Assembly: GCA_965204775.1 (NCBI GenBank)
Contig: CBDBFH010000011.1
Coordinates: 53,391-117,390, forward strand
Length of the DNA: 64,000 nucleotides
Direction: 5' to 3'
Source: CBDBFH01 sp965204775
GTDB lineage: Bacteria > Pseudomonadota > Alphaproteobacteria > JAPOUT01 > G958296285
A program made the position numbers and the translations under genes. Position 1 is the first letter of the stretch; every line of letters starts with the position of its first letter. The notes beneath the pieces were generated by a model. It had not been told where the DNA came from. It searched no databases and saw nothing but the letters and a program-made list of their open reading frames with translations. Below are positions 7,749 to 16,668 of this stretch, piece by piece.

Positions 7749-10296
7749 TGACGATTCGCCCCGGCACGACGATAACTTTGCGCGGGGCGGGGGTCTGCGC
7801 CGCTTCCAGCGCGCGGCGCACGGCGGGCAGGTCGAGCGCCGCCGCCTCGGCCTCGCCGCGCGAGGCCTGCGCGGCCAGTTCAATCTCGCCGCGCCGCTTG
7901 CCGTTGACCTGAACCGCCAGCCGGATCGTCGCGCGGGCGAGCAGCGCGGCTTCGGCTTGCGGCCAGGGCGTTTGCGCCGCCAGCGTCTGATGACCCAGCC
8001 GCCGCCAGCAGGTCTCGGCCAGATGCGGGCACATCGGCGCGATCATCAAGACCAGCAGGTCCAGCGCCTCGCGCAGGCCCGCGCTGCCCGACTCCCCGGG
8101 CTGCGCCGCGCTCAACAGATTGACCAGCTCATAAATCCGGGCGACCGCCCGGTTAAAGCCGCGCGCTTCAATGTCGCCGGTAACTCCGGCCAGCGCGCGA
8201 TGGGCGGCCATGCGCAACCTCTCCCCCCCCGCGCCCCTGGTCTTGCGGGCCGGGCGCGGGCCATGAAGATCGACCAGACGCCAGACGCGCTGGACAAAAC
8301 GCGCCGCCCCTTCGATTCCCCCCGCCGACCAGATGATATCGCGCTCGGCGGGCGAGTCGGACAGCATGAACCAGCGCACCGCGTCGGCCCCGTAAGTCTC
8401 GACGAAGGCGTCAGGATAGACGACGTTGCGCTTCGACTTCGACATTTTTTCACTTGGCCCGATTCGCACCGCGCCGCCGCCGGGTTTGCGCGCCCGGCCT
8501 CCTTCGGCGATCACCTCGTCGGGCGAAAGCCAGCTGCCGTCCGCGTCCTGATAGGTTTCGTGGCGCACCATGCCCTGCGTGAAAAGGCCGGCGAAGGGTT
8601 CGTCAACCGGCAGATGGCCGCTTTGCCGCATGGCCCGGGCAAAATAGCGCGCATAGAGAAGATGCAAAATCGCATGTTCGACCCCGCCCAGATATTCGTC
8701 GACCGGAAGCCAGTAGGCGGCGGCTTTGGGATCGGTCGGGCGCTGGGCGGAGGCCGCGCAAAAACGCGCGAAATACCAGGACGAATCGACAAACGTATCG
8801 AACGTGTCGGTCTCGCGCGCCGCCGCGCCGCCGCAGGCCGGGCAGGCCGCGTGCTTCCAGCTGGGATGGGCGTCCAGCGGATTGCCCTTGACGTCAAAGC
8901 GGACGTCTTCGGGCAGCGTAATCGGAAGATCGCCGCGCCGCGCCGGAACCGCGCCGCAGGCCTTGCAATGAATCACCGGAATCGGACAGCCCCAATAGCG
9001 CTGGCGCGAAATGCCCCAGTCGCGCAAGCGCCAGCTGATCTCGCGCCGCCCGCGGCCTTGCGCCTCCAGGCGGCGGATGACCTCTTCGCCCGCCTGGCTG
9101 GCGCTCATGCCGTCCAAAAAATCGGAATTGCGCACAAACCCCTCCCCGGTATAAGCGCTTTCGCCGATCTGGAAATCCGCCTCTGCGCCGGGCGGAAAAA
9201 TCACCGCCCGCACCGGAAGGCCCTCCCGGCGGGCGAAGTCCAGATCGCGCTGGTCATGCGCCGGGCAGCCGAAAATCGCTCCGGTCCCGTAATCCATCAA
9301 GACGAAATTCACCGCGTAGACCGGCAAAAGCCGCCCTTCGACAAAGGGGTGAACCGCCTGCACCGGCAGGCGGCGTCCGCGCTTTTCCTCCGCCTCCGGC
9401 CCGGCGGCTTTCCCGCCCCCCCGCCCGCACTCCTCCAGAAAGCGCGCCAGTTCCCGGTCCTCCCGCGCCGCCTCCCGCGCCAGCGGATGATCGGGCGCCA
9501 GCGCGCAAAAACTCGCCCCGAACAACGTATCAGGCCGGGTCGTAAACACCTCCAGTCTGCGCCCGGCCCTCGTCTTTCCGGTCAGCTCAAAGCCGAACGC
9601 CACGCCCTGCGAGCGCCCGATCCAGTTCTTCTGCATCAGGCGAACCTTCTCCGGCCAGCGCGCCAGCCCGTCCAGCCCGTCCAGCAACTCCTGCGCCATG
9701 CGCGAAATCTCCAAAAACCATTGCGTCAGCCGCCGCCGCTCCACCACCGCCCCCGACCGCCAGCCCCGCCCGTCGATCACCTGCTCATTGGCCAGAACCG
9801 TCTCCTCGACCGGGTCCCAGTTGACCTCGGCCTGCTTGCGCGCGACAAACCCGCGCTCCAGAAAATCCAGAAACAGATTTTGCTGGTGCTTGCAGTAATC
9901 GGGGTCGCAGGTCGCAAATTCACGCGACCAGTCAAACGAAAAGCCCAGACGCTGCAACTGCGCGCGCATATGGCCGATATTGTCCCGCGTCCAGCGCGCC
10001 GGGTGGACGCCATGCGCGCGCGCCGCATTCTCCGCCGGAAGACCAAAGGCGTCCCAGCCCATCGGGTGCAAAACATTGAAGCCGCGCGCCCGCTTGTAGC
10101 GGGCCAGAACATCGCCCATCGTATAAAGGCGCACATGACCGACATGAATCCGCCCCGAAGGATAGGGAAACATCTCAAGGACGTAACATTTGGGAGCGGA
10201 ATCTTTTTCATCCGGATCGGCGGCGCGAAAACAGGCCCGCTCGGCCCAGACCTTCTGCCAATGAGGCTCGTGTTTTTGCGGATCGTAGCCGGACAT
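7735..10296 (-). CDS. leuS: Leucyl-tRNA synthetase
   Basis: Class I aminoacyl-tRNA synthetase that charges tRNA-Leu. The HIGH-type motif is HVGH at residues 51-54 (FPYPSGRIHVGHVR) and the KMSKS loop reads EKMSKSKRN near residue 616. An editing (CP1) insertion and the C-terminal anticodon-binding region are present. At 853 residues it is full length. It heads the leuS-lptE-holA minus-strand operon, 47 bp after the DUF3576 gene. Confidence 0.97.
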   Translation of the reverse strand: MSGYDPQKHEPHWQKVWAERACFRAADPDEKDSAPKCYVLEMFPYPSGRIHVGHVRLYTMGDVLARYKRARGFNVLHPMGWDAFGLPAENAARAHGVHPARWTRDNIGHMRAQLQRLGFSFDWSREFATCDPDYCKHQQNLFLDFLERGFVARKQAEVNWDPVEETVLANEQVIDGRGWRSGAVVERRRLTQWFLEISRMAQELLDGLDGLARWPEKVRLMQKNWIGRSQGVAFGFELTGKTRAGRRLEVFTTRPDTLFGASFCALAPDHPLAREAAREDRELARFLEECGRGGGKAAGPEAEEKRGRRLPVQAVHPFVEGRLLPVYAVNFVLMDYGTGAIFGCPAHDQRDLDFARREGLPVRAVIFPPGAEADFQIGESAYTGEGFVRNSDFLDGMSASQAGEEVIRRLEAQGRGRREISWRLRDWGISRQRYWGCPIPVIHCKACGAVPARRGDLPITLPEDVRFDVKGNPLDAHPSWKHAACPACGGAAARETDTFDTFVDSSWYFARFCAASAQRPTDPKAAAYWLPVDEYLGGVEHAILHLLYARYFARAMRQSGHLPVDEPFAGLFTQGMVRHETYQDADGSWLSPDEVIAEGGRARKPGGGAVRIGPSEKMSKSKRNVVYPDAFVETYGADAVRWFMLSDSPAERDIIWSAGGIEGAARFVQRVWRLVDLHGPRPARKTRGAGGERLRMAAHRALAGVTGDIEARGFNRAVARIYELVNLLSAAQPGESGSAGLREALDLLVLMIAPMCPHLAETCWRRLGHQTLAAQTPWPQAEAALLARATIRLAVQVNGKRRGEIELAAQASRGEAEAAALDLPAVRRALEAAQTPAPRKVIVVPGRIVNVVV

Positions 10297-10343
10297 GAGA
10301 TGCGCGCCAAACCCCGCCCTTCGCGGCCCGCCCGGCGCTCCGC

Positions 10344-10811
10344 TCAGTTTCCCCCCGCCCCGGCGGCCAGGCGCAAGCCCCGTGCGCGGGTCAAAATCGC
10401 ATCTTCCAGCGCCCGGGCCGCGTCCGGGCTGGCCGCCGCATCGCGCCAGTTGCCGCCCCGGCGCTCCTGCCGGAACAGGGCCACCCGCACCGCATCGGCC
10501 CGCAGGCGCGAGTCGAGAATATAGATCGTCATCTGAAACCGCTCATCGGGCGCGTCTTGGCTCGCCCGCCAGTCGCTGATGATCACCCCGGCCCGGCGGT
10601 CGGCCTGCCGCAGGGGGAGCGGCTGAATCACATCCAGCGCCGCGCGCCAGAGCAGCGCATTGACGCCGGGCGCGGCGGCGTCCGCCGGGGCCGGACCGGA
10701 CAACCCGCGCCCGGCGCAGGCGCTGGTCAAGGCCAGCGCCCCGGCCAGCGCCAGCGCGCCCGCCGCCCGGCCTGCCGCAAAGCCCGCGCGCGGGCGCAGA
10801 AAGTCTTGCAT
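10344..10811 (-). CDS. DUF3576 domain-containing lipoprotein
   Basis: Alphaproteobacterial protein of unknown function, normally found immediately upstream of leuS as here. It has an N-terminal hydrophobic signal ending in LTSAC, a possible but imperfect lipobox (Cys about residue 32). Then come GVNALLWRAALDVIQPLPL, GVIISDWRAS and YILDSRLRADAVRVALFRQ, which I recognise as the DUF3576 signature. It is probably exported and anchored in the envelope; its role is unknown. Confidence 0.85.
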   Translation of the reverse strand: MQDFLRPRAGFAAGRAAGALALAGALALTSACAGRGLSGPAPADAAAPGVNALLWRAALDVIQPLPLRQADRRAGVIISDWRASQDAPDERFQMTIYILDSRLRADAVRVALFRQERRGGNWRDAAASPDAARALEDAILTRARGLRLAAGAGGN

Positions 10812-10970
10812 GGCGGGAAAGCCTCCGGGATTCCGGTTGACGACAGGCAGATTCCGGGCGGGCCGGTCTTTGCGCCGGGCCTAGTCTAGACCATGAAGCC
10901 GCCGCCGGATCAAGACCGGCGCGCCGCAGGCCTTTGGCGGGAGGGGGTGTCCGGCGGCGCGCCGGGTGTC

Positions 10971-11579
10971 TCACAAAAACATGCGCCGTCCGGCCAGCCC
11001 CGCCGCCCCGGCGTGAAGACAGGCCCGCGCCTGTGCCGGGGTCCGGATCCCGCCCAGCGCATAGACGGGCAGGCGCGCCCTGTGGCAGATATGCGCCAAT
11101 TGCATCAGACCCAGCCCGGCGGCGCCGGGGTGGGAGGGAGTCGGGAAGATGGGCGAGAGCAAGACCGCATCGGCCCCGGCCTGCTCGGCCCGGCGCGCGG
11201 CGGCGCTGGAATGGGCCGCCGCCGTGATCAGCCAGCCGGGCCGGACCCAACCGGGCCGGACCGCGCCGCGCCGCAGCCGCCCGGCCCGGCGCAGGAGGCC
11301 TTCCGGATAATGCACGCCCTGCGCGCCGACCGCCCCGGCCAGTTTCGGGTCGCCCCCGATCAGCAGGCGAATCCCGCCCGCCCGGCAGACGGCGGCAAGA
11401 TCATGGGCCAGTTTCGCCCGCCCGCCCGCGTCCATCCGGTAGTGGCGCAAGATCAAGCCGCAGCCCGGCGCAAGGCCGCGCGCCAGGCGAAAAACCGGAT
11501 CCGGGCGCACCCCCGCGCTCATCGCAAGCAGGGGGGGCAGCGGCGGCGGCCCGGCGCGCGCGCTCCTTATCTCAAGCAT
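10971..11579 (-). CDS. Thiamine-phosphate-synthase-like (ThiE/TenI fold) protein
   Basis: TIM-barrel protein of the ThiE/TenI superfamily. Visible motifs are LLIGGDPKLAG, GVHYPEG, ITAAAHSSAAARRAEQAGADAVLLSPIFPTPSHPG (shown here as consecutive short blocks in the ThiE order) and YALGGIRTPAQARA near the C-terminus. Family ThiE condenses HMP-PP with thiazole phosphate. Members in this alphaproteobacterial neighbourhood often lack parts of the ThiE active site, so the enzymatic call is uncertain. The start ATG 11579 (MLEIRSARAG) leaves 29 bp to the divergent yggS gene. Size is 202 residues. Confidence 0.75.
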   Translation of the reverse strand: MLEIRSARAGPPPLPPLLAMSAGVRPDPVFRLARGLAPGCGLILRHYRMDAGGRAKLAHDLAAVCRAGGIRLLIGGDPKLAGAVGAQGVHYPEGLLRRAGRLRRGAVRPGWVRPGWLITAAAHSSAAARRAEQAGADAVLLSPIFPTPSHPGAAGLGLMQLAHICHRARLPVYALGGIRTPAQARACLHAGAAGLAGRRMFL

Positions 11580-11608
11580 TGCCGCAGGAATAGCCGCAGG
11601 CGCAGCTG

Positions 11609-12322
11609 ATGCAAGAATCTTCTCCCGCCAGCCCCGCGCGCCATGCGCAACTTCTTGCCCGAATCGCCCGCGCCGCCCGCGAGGCAAACCGCCGGCCCGG
11701 CGAGATCACGCTGGTCGCGGCCGCCAAAACCTTCCCGCCGGAACAGATTATCCCCCTTTTGCGCGCCGGACACAGGGTTTTCGGCGAAAACCGCGTTCAG
11801 GAAGCCCGGAAGAAATGGCCGGATTTGCGCCGCCGCTTTGCCGGTCTGGAACTCCATCTGATTGGACCCTTGCAGACCAACAAGACGCGCGCCGCCATAG
11901 AGCTGTTCGATGTTATCCAGACTCTCGACCGCCCGCGCCTTGCCCATGCGCTCGCCGAGGCCCGCGCTGCCCATGCTTCCGGCGGCGGCCCGCCCCCGCG
12001 CCCCTTCCCCCGTCTCTTCGTTCAGGTCAATATCGGCGAGGAGCCGCAAAAATCGGGCCTGGCCCCCGCCGCTCTTGAATCGTTCCTCGCGCTTTGCCGC
12101 ACTTTGGGCCTGGCCGTCGAAGGCCTCATGGGCCTGCCCCCGCAGGGGCGCAACCCGGCCCCCTATTTCGCCCTTCTCGATAAACTGGCCCACGCCAACC
12201 GTCTGCCCGCGCTCAGCATGGGGATGAGCGAGGATTTCGAGACCGCAATCATGCTCGGAGCAAGCCATGTCAGGATCGGGCGCGCCCTGTTCGGCCCGCG
12301 CCCTTCGGGAGCGGCGGGATGA
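11609..12322 (+). CDS. YggS family pyridoxal-phosphate homeostasis protein
   Basis: PLP-binding alanine-racemase-fold protein (YggS/PROSC) that buffers vitamin B6 and affects amino-acid pools. Family features are VAAAKTFPPEQI (the Lys that forms the Schiff base), FGENRVQEA, HLIGPLQTNK, VQVNIGEEPQKSG, GLMGLPP, SMGMSEDFETAI and a terminal VRIGRALFG. At 237 residues it is standard. It is divergent from the thiE-like gene and overlaps the L,D-transpeptidase gene tail-to-tail by 53 bp. Confidence 0.93.
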   Translation: MQESSPASPARHAQLLARIARAAREANRRPGEITLVAAAKTFPPEQIIPLLRAGHRVFGENRVQEARKKWPDLRRRFAGLELHLIGPLQTNKTRAAIELFDVIQTLDRPRLAHALAEARAAHASGGGPPPRPFPRLFVQVNIGEEPQKSGLAPAALESFLALCRTLGLAVEGLMGLPPQGRNPAPYFALLDKLAHANRLPALSMGMSEDFETAIMLGASHVRIGRALFGPRPSGAAG

Positions 12323-12842
12323 TCCGGATTCGGGTGCGCCGGCCGCAGCGCGCCAGCAGCCAGAGCAGATCGGTTCGCCGCAGGGCGATGCAGCCCTCGG
12401 TCGGCGACAGGCCGGGCCGGGCGATATGTAGGAAAATCGCGCTGCCCCGGCCCTTGCGCACCGGCGCGTCATTATGGCCGATCACCGCGAAAACATCATA
12501 AAGCGGATCGGCGCGCCGCAACCGCTCCGGCGCACCCGCGCCCGCAGGCCGGCGCATCAGGCGGTTATAGGCCGGGTGGGCCGGATCCTCGCACCATTGA
12601 TCGGCGGGCCGGATCGGCTGCAGTTGCAGCCCGGTTCGGGGCCGGGCGATTCGCTCAGGCCGGTAGAAGACCTGCCGCAAGGCGAAGACTCCCGCCGGAG
12701 TCGCGCCATCACCCTCGCGCTTGGCCTGCGCGATCCCGGACCGGCCCAAAGCGCAGGCAAACATGCGCCCTCCGAAAAACAGCTGCCCTGCGCCTCTCCG
12801 GCGCGCGCGAACATTAATATGCTCAAGACAGATGCGGATCAT
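12270..12842 (-). CDS. L,D-transpeptidase (YkuD) family protein
   Basis: Has the YkuD catalytic signature: H-N-D-A-P then IFLHIARPG...SPTEGCIAL, with the active-site Cys at the GC pair (about residue 159) and the upstream His. Such enzymes form 3-3 peptidoglycan crosslinks or attach proteins to peptidoglycan. There is no clear signal peptide from the ATG at 12842, which is also seen in the short alphaproteobacterial relatives in this position. A longer in-frame start exists at 12896. The gene is 190 residues and divergent from the response regulator. Confidence 0.85.
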   Translation of the reverse strand: MIRICLEHINVRARRRGAGQLFFGGRMFACALGRSGIAQAKREGDGATPAGVFALRQVFYRPERIARPRTGLQLQPIRPADQWCEDPAHPAYNRLMRRPAGAGAPERLRRADPLYDVFAVIGHNDAPVRKGRGSAIFLHIARPGLSPTEGCIALRRTDLLWLLARCGRRTRIRIIPPLPKGAGRTGRARS

Positions 12843-13069
12843 CGAAGCTCCAACTCTGGCCGCCCTTTGTTCCCGGCGCGGGCGCGCCGTGATCAAAAAC
12901 TTGTGAGGGGGCGCGATTTTTTCTCCATGCGATTATATACTCGCGCCCTTCACGGGGCGGGAAGAGACAGGCTGAAGCCGGACCGGCGCATAATCCCACC
13001 CATGCCCCATGAAACCCCGCATCACGCCATAAATCTCCAGAGACCACCGACCCCCAGAGATCAGAGTAA

Positions 13070-13756
13070 ATGAGTTCAGAGAAAAAAATCTTGCTGGTCG
13101 ACGACGACGACGATCTGCGCGAAACCCTGGCCGAACAATTTGCCCTCCATGAGGAATTTCAATTGATCCCGGCGCCCGATGCGGCCTCCGGCATGAGGAA
13201 TCTGCAGGGCAACCAGATCGACCTGGTCCTGCTCGACGTCGATCTGCCCGACATGGACGGGCGCGAAGCCTGCCGCACCCTGCGCCGCCAGGGCATGAAA
13301 ATGCCGGTGGTGATGCTGACCGCCGCCGACGGCGAGGCGGACACCATCCTGGGGCTGGATTCGGGCGCCAATGACTACATCACCAAACCTTTTCGCTTCG
13401 GGGTTCTGCTTGCGCGCCTGCGCGCCCATCTGCGCCAGCATGAGCAAAATGAACATGCGGTCTTCAAGATCGGCCCCTTCACCTTCCGCCCCGGCGCCAA
13501 GCAGCTGAGCAACGAGGACGGGCGCAAAATCCGCCTGACCGAAAAGGAATCCGCGATTTTGAAATATCTTTACCGGGCCGGGGAAAAGCCGGTCTCGCGC
13601 ACCATCCTGCTCCACGAGGTCTGGGGCTATCGCTCCGACATTTCCACCCACACGCTGGAAACCCACATCTATCGCCTGCGCCAGAAGATTGAGCCGAATC
13701 CGTCGGAAAGCCGCCTGTTGCTGACGGTTCCCGGCGGCTACAAGCTGATTCCCTGA
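13070..13756 (+). CDS. OmpR/PhoB-family response regulator
   Basis: Two-component output protein. The receiver domain at residues 1-120 has the acidic pair in LVDDDDDLRE, the phosphoacceptor Asp in LLDVDLPDMDG (about 52) and a Lys in ITKPFR (about 104). The winged-helix domain (about 130-228) has LTEKESAILKYL and SDISTHTLETHIYRLRQKI, ending in VPGGYKL. No sensor kinase is adjacent; orphan regulators at this position beside an L,D-transpeptidase are common in alphaproteobacteria. The target genes are not evident. Confidence 0.93.
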   Translation: MSSEKKILLVDDDDDLRETLAEQFALHEEFQLIPAPDAASGMRNLQGNQIDLVLLDVDLPDMDGREACRTLRRQGMKMPVVMLTAADGEADTILGLDSGANDYITKPFRFGVLLARLRAHLRQHEQNEHAVFKIGPFTFRPGAKQLSNEDGRKIRLTEKESAILKYLYRAGEKPVSRTILLHEVWGYRSDISTHTLETHIYRLRQKIEPNPSESRLLLTVPGGYKLIP

Positions 13757-13761
13757 TTCCC

Positions 13762-14586
13762 TTAAATCCGGAAGCGGGCGATCAGGGGCGCATGGTCGGA
13801 CGGGCGCGGCCAGGCGCGCGCGGCGCGGACAATCTCGAAGCTGGGGCAGCGCTCGGCCAGCGCGGGGGTCAGCCAGATATGATCCAGCCGCCAGCCGCAA
13901 TTCGGCGCCTGCCAGTCGCGGGCGCGGTAGCTCCACCAGCTGTAAAGTTTTCTGTCCGGCGGCGTTGTCCGCCGGGCGATGTCGATCCAGTTGCGGGTTG
14001 CCTGGACCCGGTTCAGCCGCTGGATTTCAGTTGCGGTGTGGCCGATTGACCGGCGCAGCTTCTGGTGCGACCAGACATCGTTTTCCCCCGGCGCGACATT
14101 GAGGTCGCCGGCCAGAATCATGGCCGGCGCATGCCGCCGGGCCGGGGCGAAAAAGCCGGCCATAGTGTCGAGGAAAGCCAGTTTGTGGGCGAATTTCGGA
14201 TTGCGCCCGGGATCGGGCGGCGCGCCGCCGCCGGAAGGAACATAAAAGTTATGCAAATCAATTGGCCCTTGGGGGGTGGGAATCTGCGCCGCAACATGGC
14301 GCGCGGCCTCCGCCCGCCCCGGCCAGCGCCGGGCCAGCGCCGCCCGGGAAACGCCGGTCAGCGCAATCCGGCTGGCAATCGCGACGCCGTGGGTTCCTTT
14401 CTGGCCGTGGATCAGAAGGTGGCCGAAGCCCAGGGCGCGCAAGGCGCTGGCCGGGAAATCCTCCTCCCGGCAGCGAATCTCCTGCAGGCAGAGAATGTCG
14501 GGCCGGAAGCGCCGGACGAAGCGCGCCACCAGATCGATTCGCAGGCGGACGGAATTGACATTCCAGCTGGCCAGTGAAAAGCGCAT
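13762..14586 (-). CDS. xthA: Exodeoxyribonuclease III
   Basis: AP endonuclease and 3'-5' exonuclease for base-excision repair. The EEP-fold active-site blocks are all visible: WNVNSVR (about 8-14), LCLQEIRC (metal-binding Glu), NFYVPSGG, ILAGDLNVAP, YSWWSYR, RLDHIW and SDHAPLIARF. At 274 residues it is full length. The start codon shares one base with the stop of the upstream lipoprotein gene (TAATG junction). Confidence 0.96.
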   Translation of the reverse strand: MRFSLASWNVNSVRLRIDLVARFVRRFRPDILCLQEIRCREEDFPASALRALGFGHLLIHGQKGTHGVAIASRIALTGVSRAALARRWPGRAEAARHVAAQIPTPQGPIDLHNFYVPSGGGAPPDPGRNPKFAHKLAFLDTMAGFFAPARRHAPAMILAGDLNVAPGENDVWSHQKLRRSIGHTATEIQRLNRVQATRNWIDIARRTTPPDRKLYSWWSYRARDWQAPNCGWRLDHIWLTPALAERCPSFEIVRAARAWPRPSDHAPLIARFRI

Positions 14587-16049
14587 TAGCGGCGCAGCCG
14601 GAGTCGGCGCCAGGCCCGCGCCTCGCCCGCTTCGTCCGGCGCGCGCCGGGACAAAAACAGGCGCGCGCGCAACTGCGCCGGAGGATACAGCGCCGGGTCT
14701 TCGCGCATCGGCGCGTCCAGAAAATCACGCGCCCTCAGATTCGGGCTGGCATAGCCGGCGGCGCGGGCAATCTGCGCGGCGCGCTCCGGCTCCAGAATGT
14801 GGTCGATCCAGCGCATCGCCGCATCGCGCCGCGCCCCGGGCCGGGGCGTGACCATGACATCCATCCATAACAGCGCGCCTTCTTCCGGCGCCAGAAAGCG
14901 AATCTCAACCCCTGCACCCTCCTGCGCCGCCCGCCGCTGCAGCCGGGCCGCATCGCCCGACCACATCACGCTCAGGCAAAACTCGCCGGTCAAAAGGCCG
15001 TCATTGTCCTGCGAGGCGCGGAAGCCGCGAATATAAGGCCGCACCCGGCGCAAGGCCGTTTCGGCCGCGCTGAGCGAGGCCGCGCCCGGCGGGGCCGCGC
15101 CCGGCGCGCCGTCTTCCGGCGGATCACCCGGCGGATCGCCGTCCCGCGCCGCCAGATAGCGGCGGGTGATCTGAAACATCTCATCGGGCGCTTCGGGCAG
15201 GCTGACCCCGCATTCGGCAAAGCGCGAGACCAGCGCGGGGTCGAACAAACTCCGCCAGCTGCGCAGCACCCCGCCCCGCACATTGCGCGCCGCCGCCTGC
15301 GCCGCGTCATAGGCCAGACCAGTGATCCCCCATAAATAGGGCACCGCATAAAGATTGCCGAAATCAACCTCCCCCAGCCGGTCGAGCAGGTCGGGGTCAA
15401 GATGGCCATAGCCGCCCAGCGCCTCCAGATCCAGAGGCCGCAGCGCCCGGCGGTCCAGCAGCTCTTCAAACAGATCCAGAGGCACCACCGCCACATCATA
15501 GTTGGCGAGGCCTTCGGCCAACATCGCGCGCGCCTGCGCCGCCGTGTCATAGGAATCGTAGGAGACCCGAATCGCATGGCGCCGCTCGAAACTGGCGACC
15601 ACCTCCGGCGCGATATAGCCCGACCAGTTCAAAACCCTGATCTCGCTGCCCTCCAGCGCGGCGCGCCGGTCCTCCGGCAAGACCACATCGCGGGTCTCAA
15701 TCCGGGTCGGATCGGGCCGGACCGGGCCGAAGACCTCCGCCGCCCTCGGCTCCGGCGCGGCCTGTTGCGCGGGCGGCTCCGGCCCGCGCGCCGCCTCCGG
15801 CGGGGTCTCCGGAATAATCAAAGGGTTCGCAACATCAGTGCCCGGCCCGCGCGCCCCCGGCGCTTGTGTCTGCGGCACTCGTGTCTCCGGCGCTTGTGTC
15901 CCCGGCACTTGTGTCTGCGGTGCAGGGGTTTGTGGCGCAGACGCCTGCGGCGCGGATTGCGGCGGCGCGTTATCTTCGCCGCAAGCCGCCAGCCCCGCCA
16001 GCGCCAGCGCCAGAAAACTAGCGGCCGCGCGCAAACGGATCGCGCTCAT
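14586..16049 (-). CDS. PotD/PotF-like polyamine-type substrate-binding lipoprotein
   Basis: Periplasmic binding protein of the spermidine/putrescine class. It has an N-terminal lipoprotein signal with lipobox LAAC (Cys about residue 23). A long Pro/Gln/Thr-rich linker (about 28-125) follows, built partly on a 15-bp tandem DNA repeat. The binding domain opens with IRVLNWSGYIAPEV and has FERRHAIRVSYDSYD, YDVAVVP, NLYAVPYLWGITGLAYD and a C-terminal HILEPERAAQIARAAGYASPN. No ABC transporter genes are adjacent, so it is an orphan; the substrate is inferred only from family. An insert rich in Gly/Pro/Asp near residue 300 is also repeat-like. Confidence 0.85.
   Translation of the reverse strand: MSAIRLRAAASFLALALAGLAACGEDNAPPQSAPQASAPQTPAPQTQVPGTQAPETRVPQTQAPGARGPGTDVANPLIIPETPPEAARGPEPPAQQAAPEPRAAEVFGPVRPDPTRIETRDVVLPEDRRAALEGSEIRVLNWSGYIAPEVVASFERRHAIRVSYDSYDTAAQARAMLAEGLANYDVAVVPLDLFEELLDRRALRPLDLEALGGYGHLDPDLLDRLGEVDFGNLYAVPYLWGITGLAYDAAQAAARNVRGGVLRSWRSLFDPALVSRFAECGVSLPEAPDEMFQITRRYLAARDGDPPGDPPEDGAPGAAPPGAASLSAAETALRRVRPYIRGFRASQDNDGLLTGEFCLSVMWSGDAARLQRRAAQEGAGVEIRFLAPEEGALLWMDVMVTPRPGARRDAAMRWIDHILEPERAAQIARAAGYASPNLRARDFLDAPMREDPALYPPAQLRARLFLSRRAPDEAGEARAWRRLRLRR
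15856..15950. repeat. 15-bp imperfect tandem array in the PotD-like linker
   Basis: About six units related to CCCGGCGCTTGTGTC follow in phase and encode PQTQVPGTQAPET-type linker on the minus strand. Period and GCTTG core resemble the 15-bp array in ftsK at 18126-18219. Confidence 0.85.
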
Positions 16050-16668
16050 CGACCTGAAACAGAGCGTTGCTCGCCTTGCGCCCGTGGCGCAGATTGCTCA
16101 AGATGACCTCCGTGCGTTGGCCCTGCGCGTCGGTCACCGACCATTCCGCCAGAGCCAGCGCGGGGGCGGTGTGAAAGCGCAGCTGCACCAGGCCGGGCGT
16201 CTCCTCCTCGCGCGCGGCCAGCCACAGGCGCACCGACTGGCCCTGGCGGCGCAGGCGCACAATCCTGGCGTCGCGGGCAAGATCAATGTCGGGCGCGAGC
16301 AGAAAGCGGGCCGGGGTGGATTTGAGCGGATAGCGGTCGGCCCGGCCCCCGGCCCCTTGCTCCTGGACGATCAGCCAGGTGCCGTCGGCGACCACCAGCA
16401 TCGGGTCGGGCCGGGCATATTGGAAGCGCATCCGCCAGGGGCGGCGCAGATAAAACCGGCCCTGCCTTCGGCCTCCGGCGGCGTCGATCTGGTCGAAGTC
16501 GCCCTCCAGATGCCGAATGGAATTGAGATAGGCGTTGATCCGGGCGATCTGGCCGCGGTCGGCGGCACTGAGCGCGGCGGCCTCTTCGGCCCCCGCCTCC
16601 CGCGCCCCGCCTGCGGCCAGCGCCGCCGCCAGCAAAATGGCGGCCCGAATTGCGCGCCCCCGCCCCAT
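16018..16668 (-). CDS. lolA: LolA-like outer-membrane lipoprotein carrier
   Basis: Periplasmic chaperone that carries lipoproteins from LolCDE toward the outer membrane. A signal peptide (AILLAAALAAGGAREAGAEE) precedes RINAYLNSIRHLEGDFDQ, YLRRPWRMRFQY and PLKSTPARFLL, typical of alphaproteobacterial LolA in the ftsK-lolA-xthA order. At 216 residues it is normal. The ATG overlaps the ftsK stop (TGATG junction); the 3' end overlaps the PotD-like gene by 32 bp. Confidence 0.92.
   Translation of the reverse strand: MGRGRAIRAAILLAAALAAGGAREAGAEEAAALSAADRGQIARINAYLNSIRHLEGDFDQIDAAGGRRQGRFYLRRPWRMRFQYARPDPMLVVADGTWLIVQEQGAGGRADRYPLKSTPARFLLAPDIDLARDARIVRLRRQGQSVRLWLAAREEETPGLVQLRFHTAPALALAEWSVTDAQGQRTEVILSNLRHGRKASNALFQVDERDPFARGR

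Noticed and set aside
7693..10524. 943-codon plus-strand open frame
   Set aside because: Antisense to leuS and DUF3576 with low-complexity composition; leuS motifs are unambiguous.
12843..13069. Promoter pair between the L,D-transpeptidase and the response regulator
   Set aside because: A TATATA at 12934-12939 is visible but no -35 at workable spacing, so no promoter is called.
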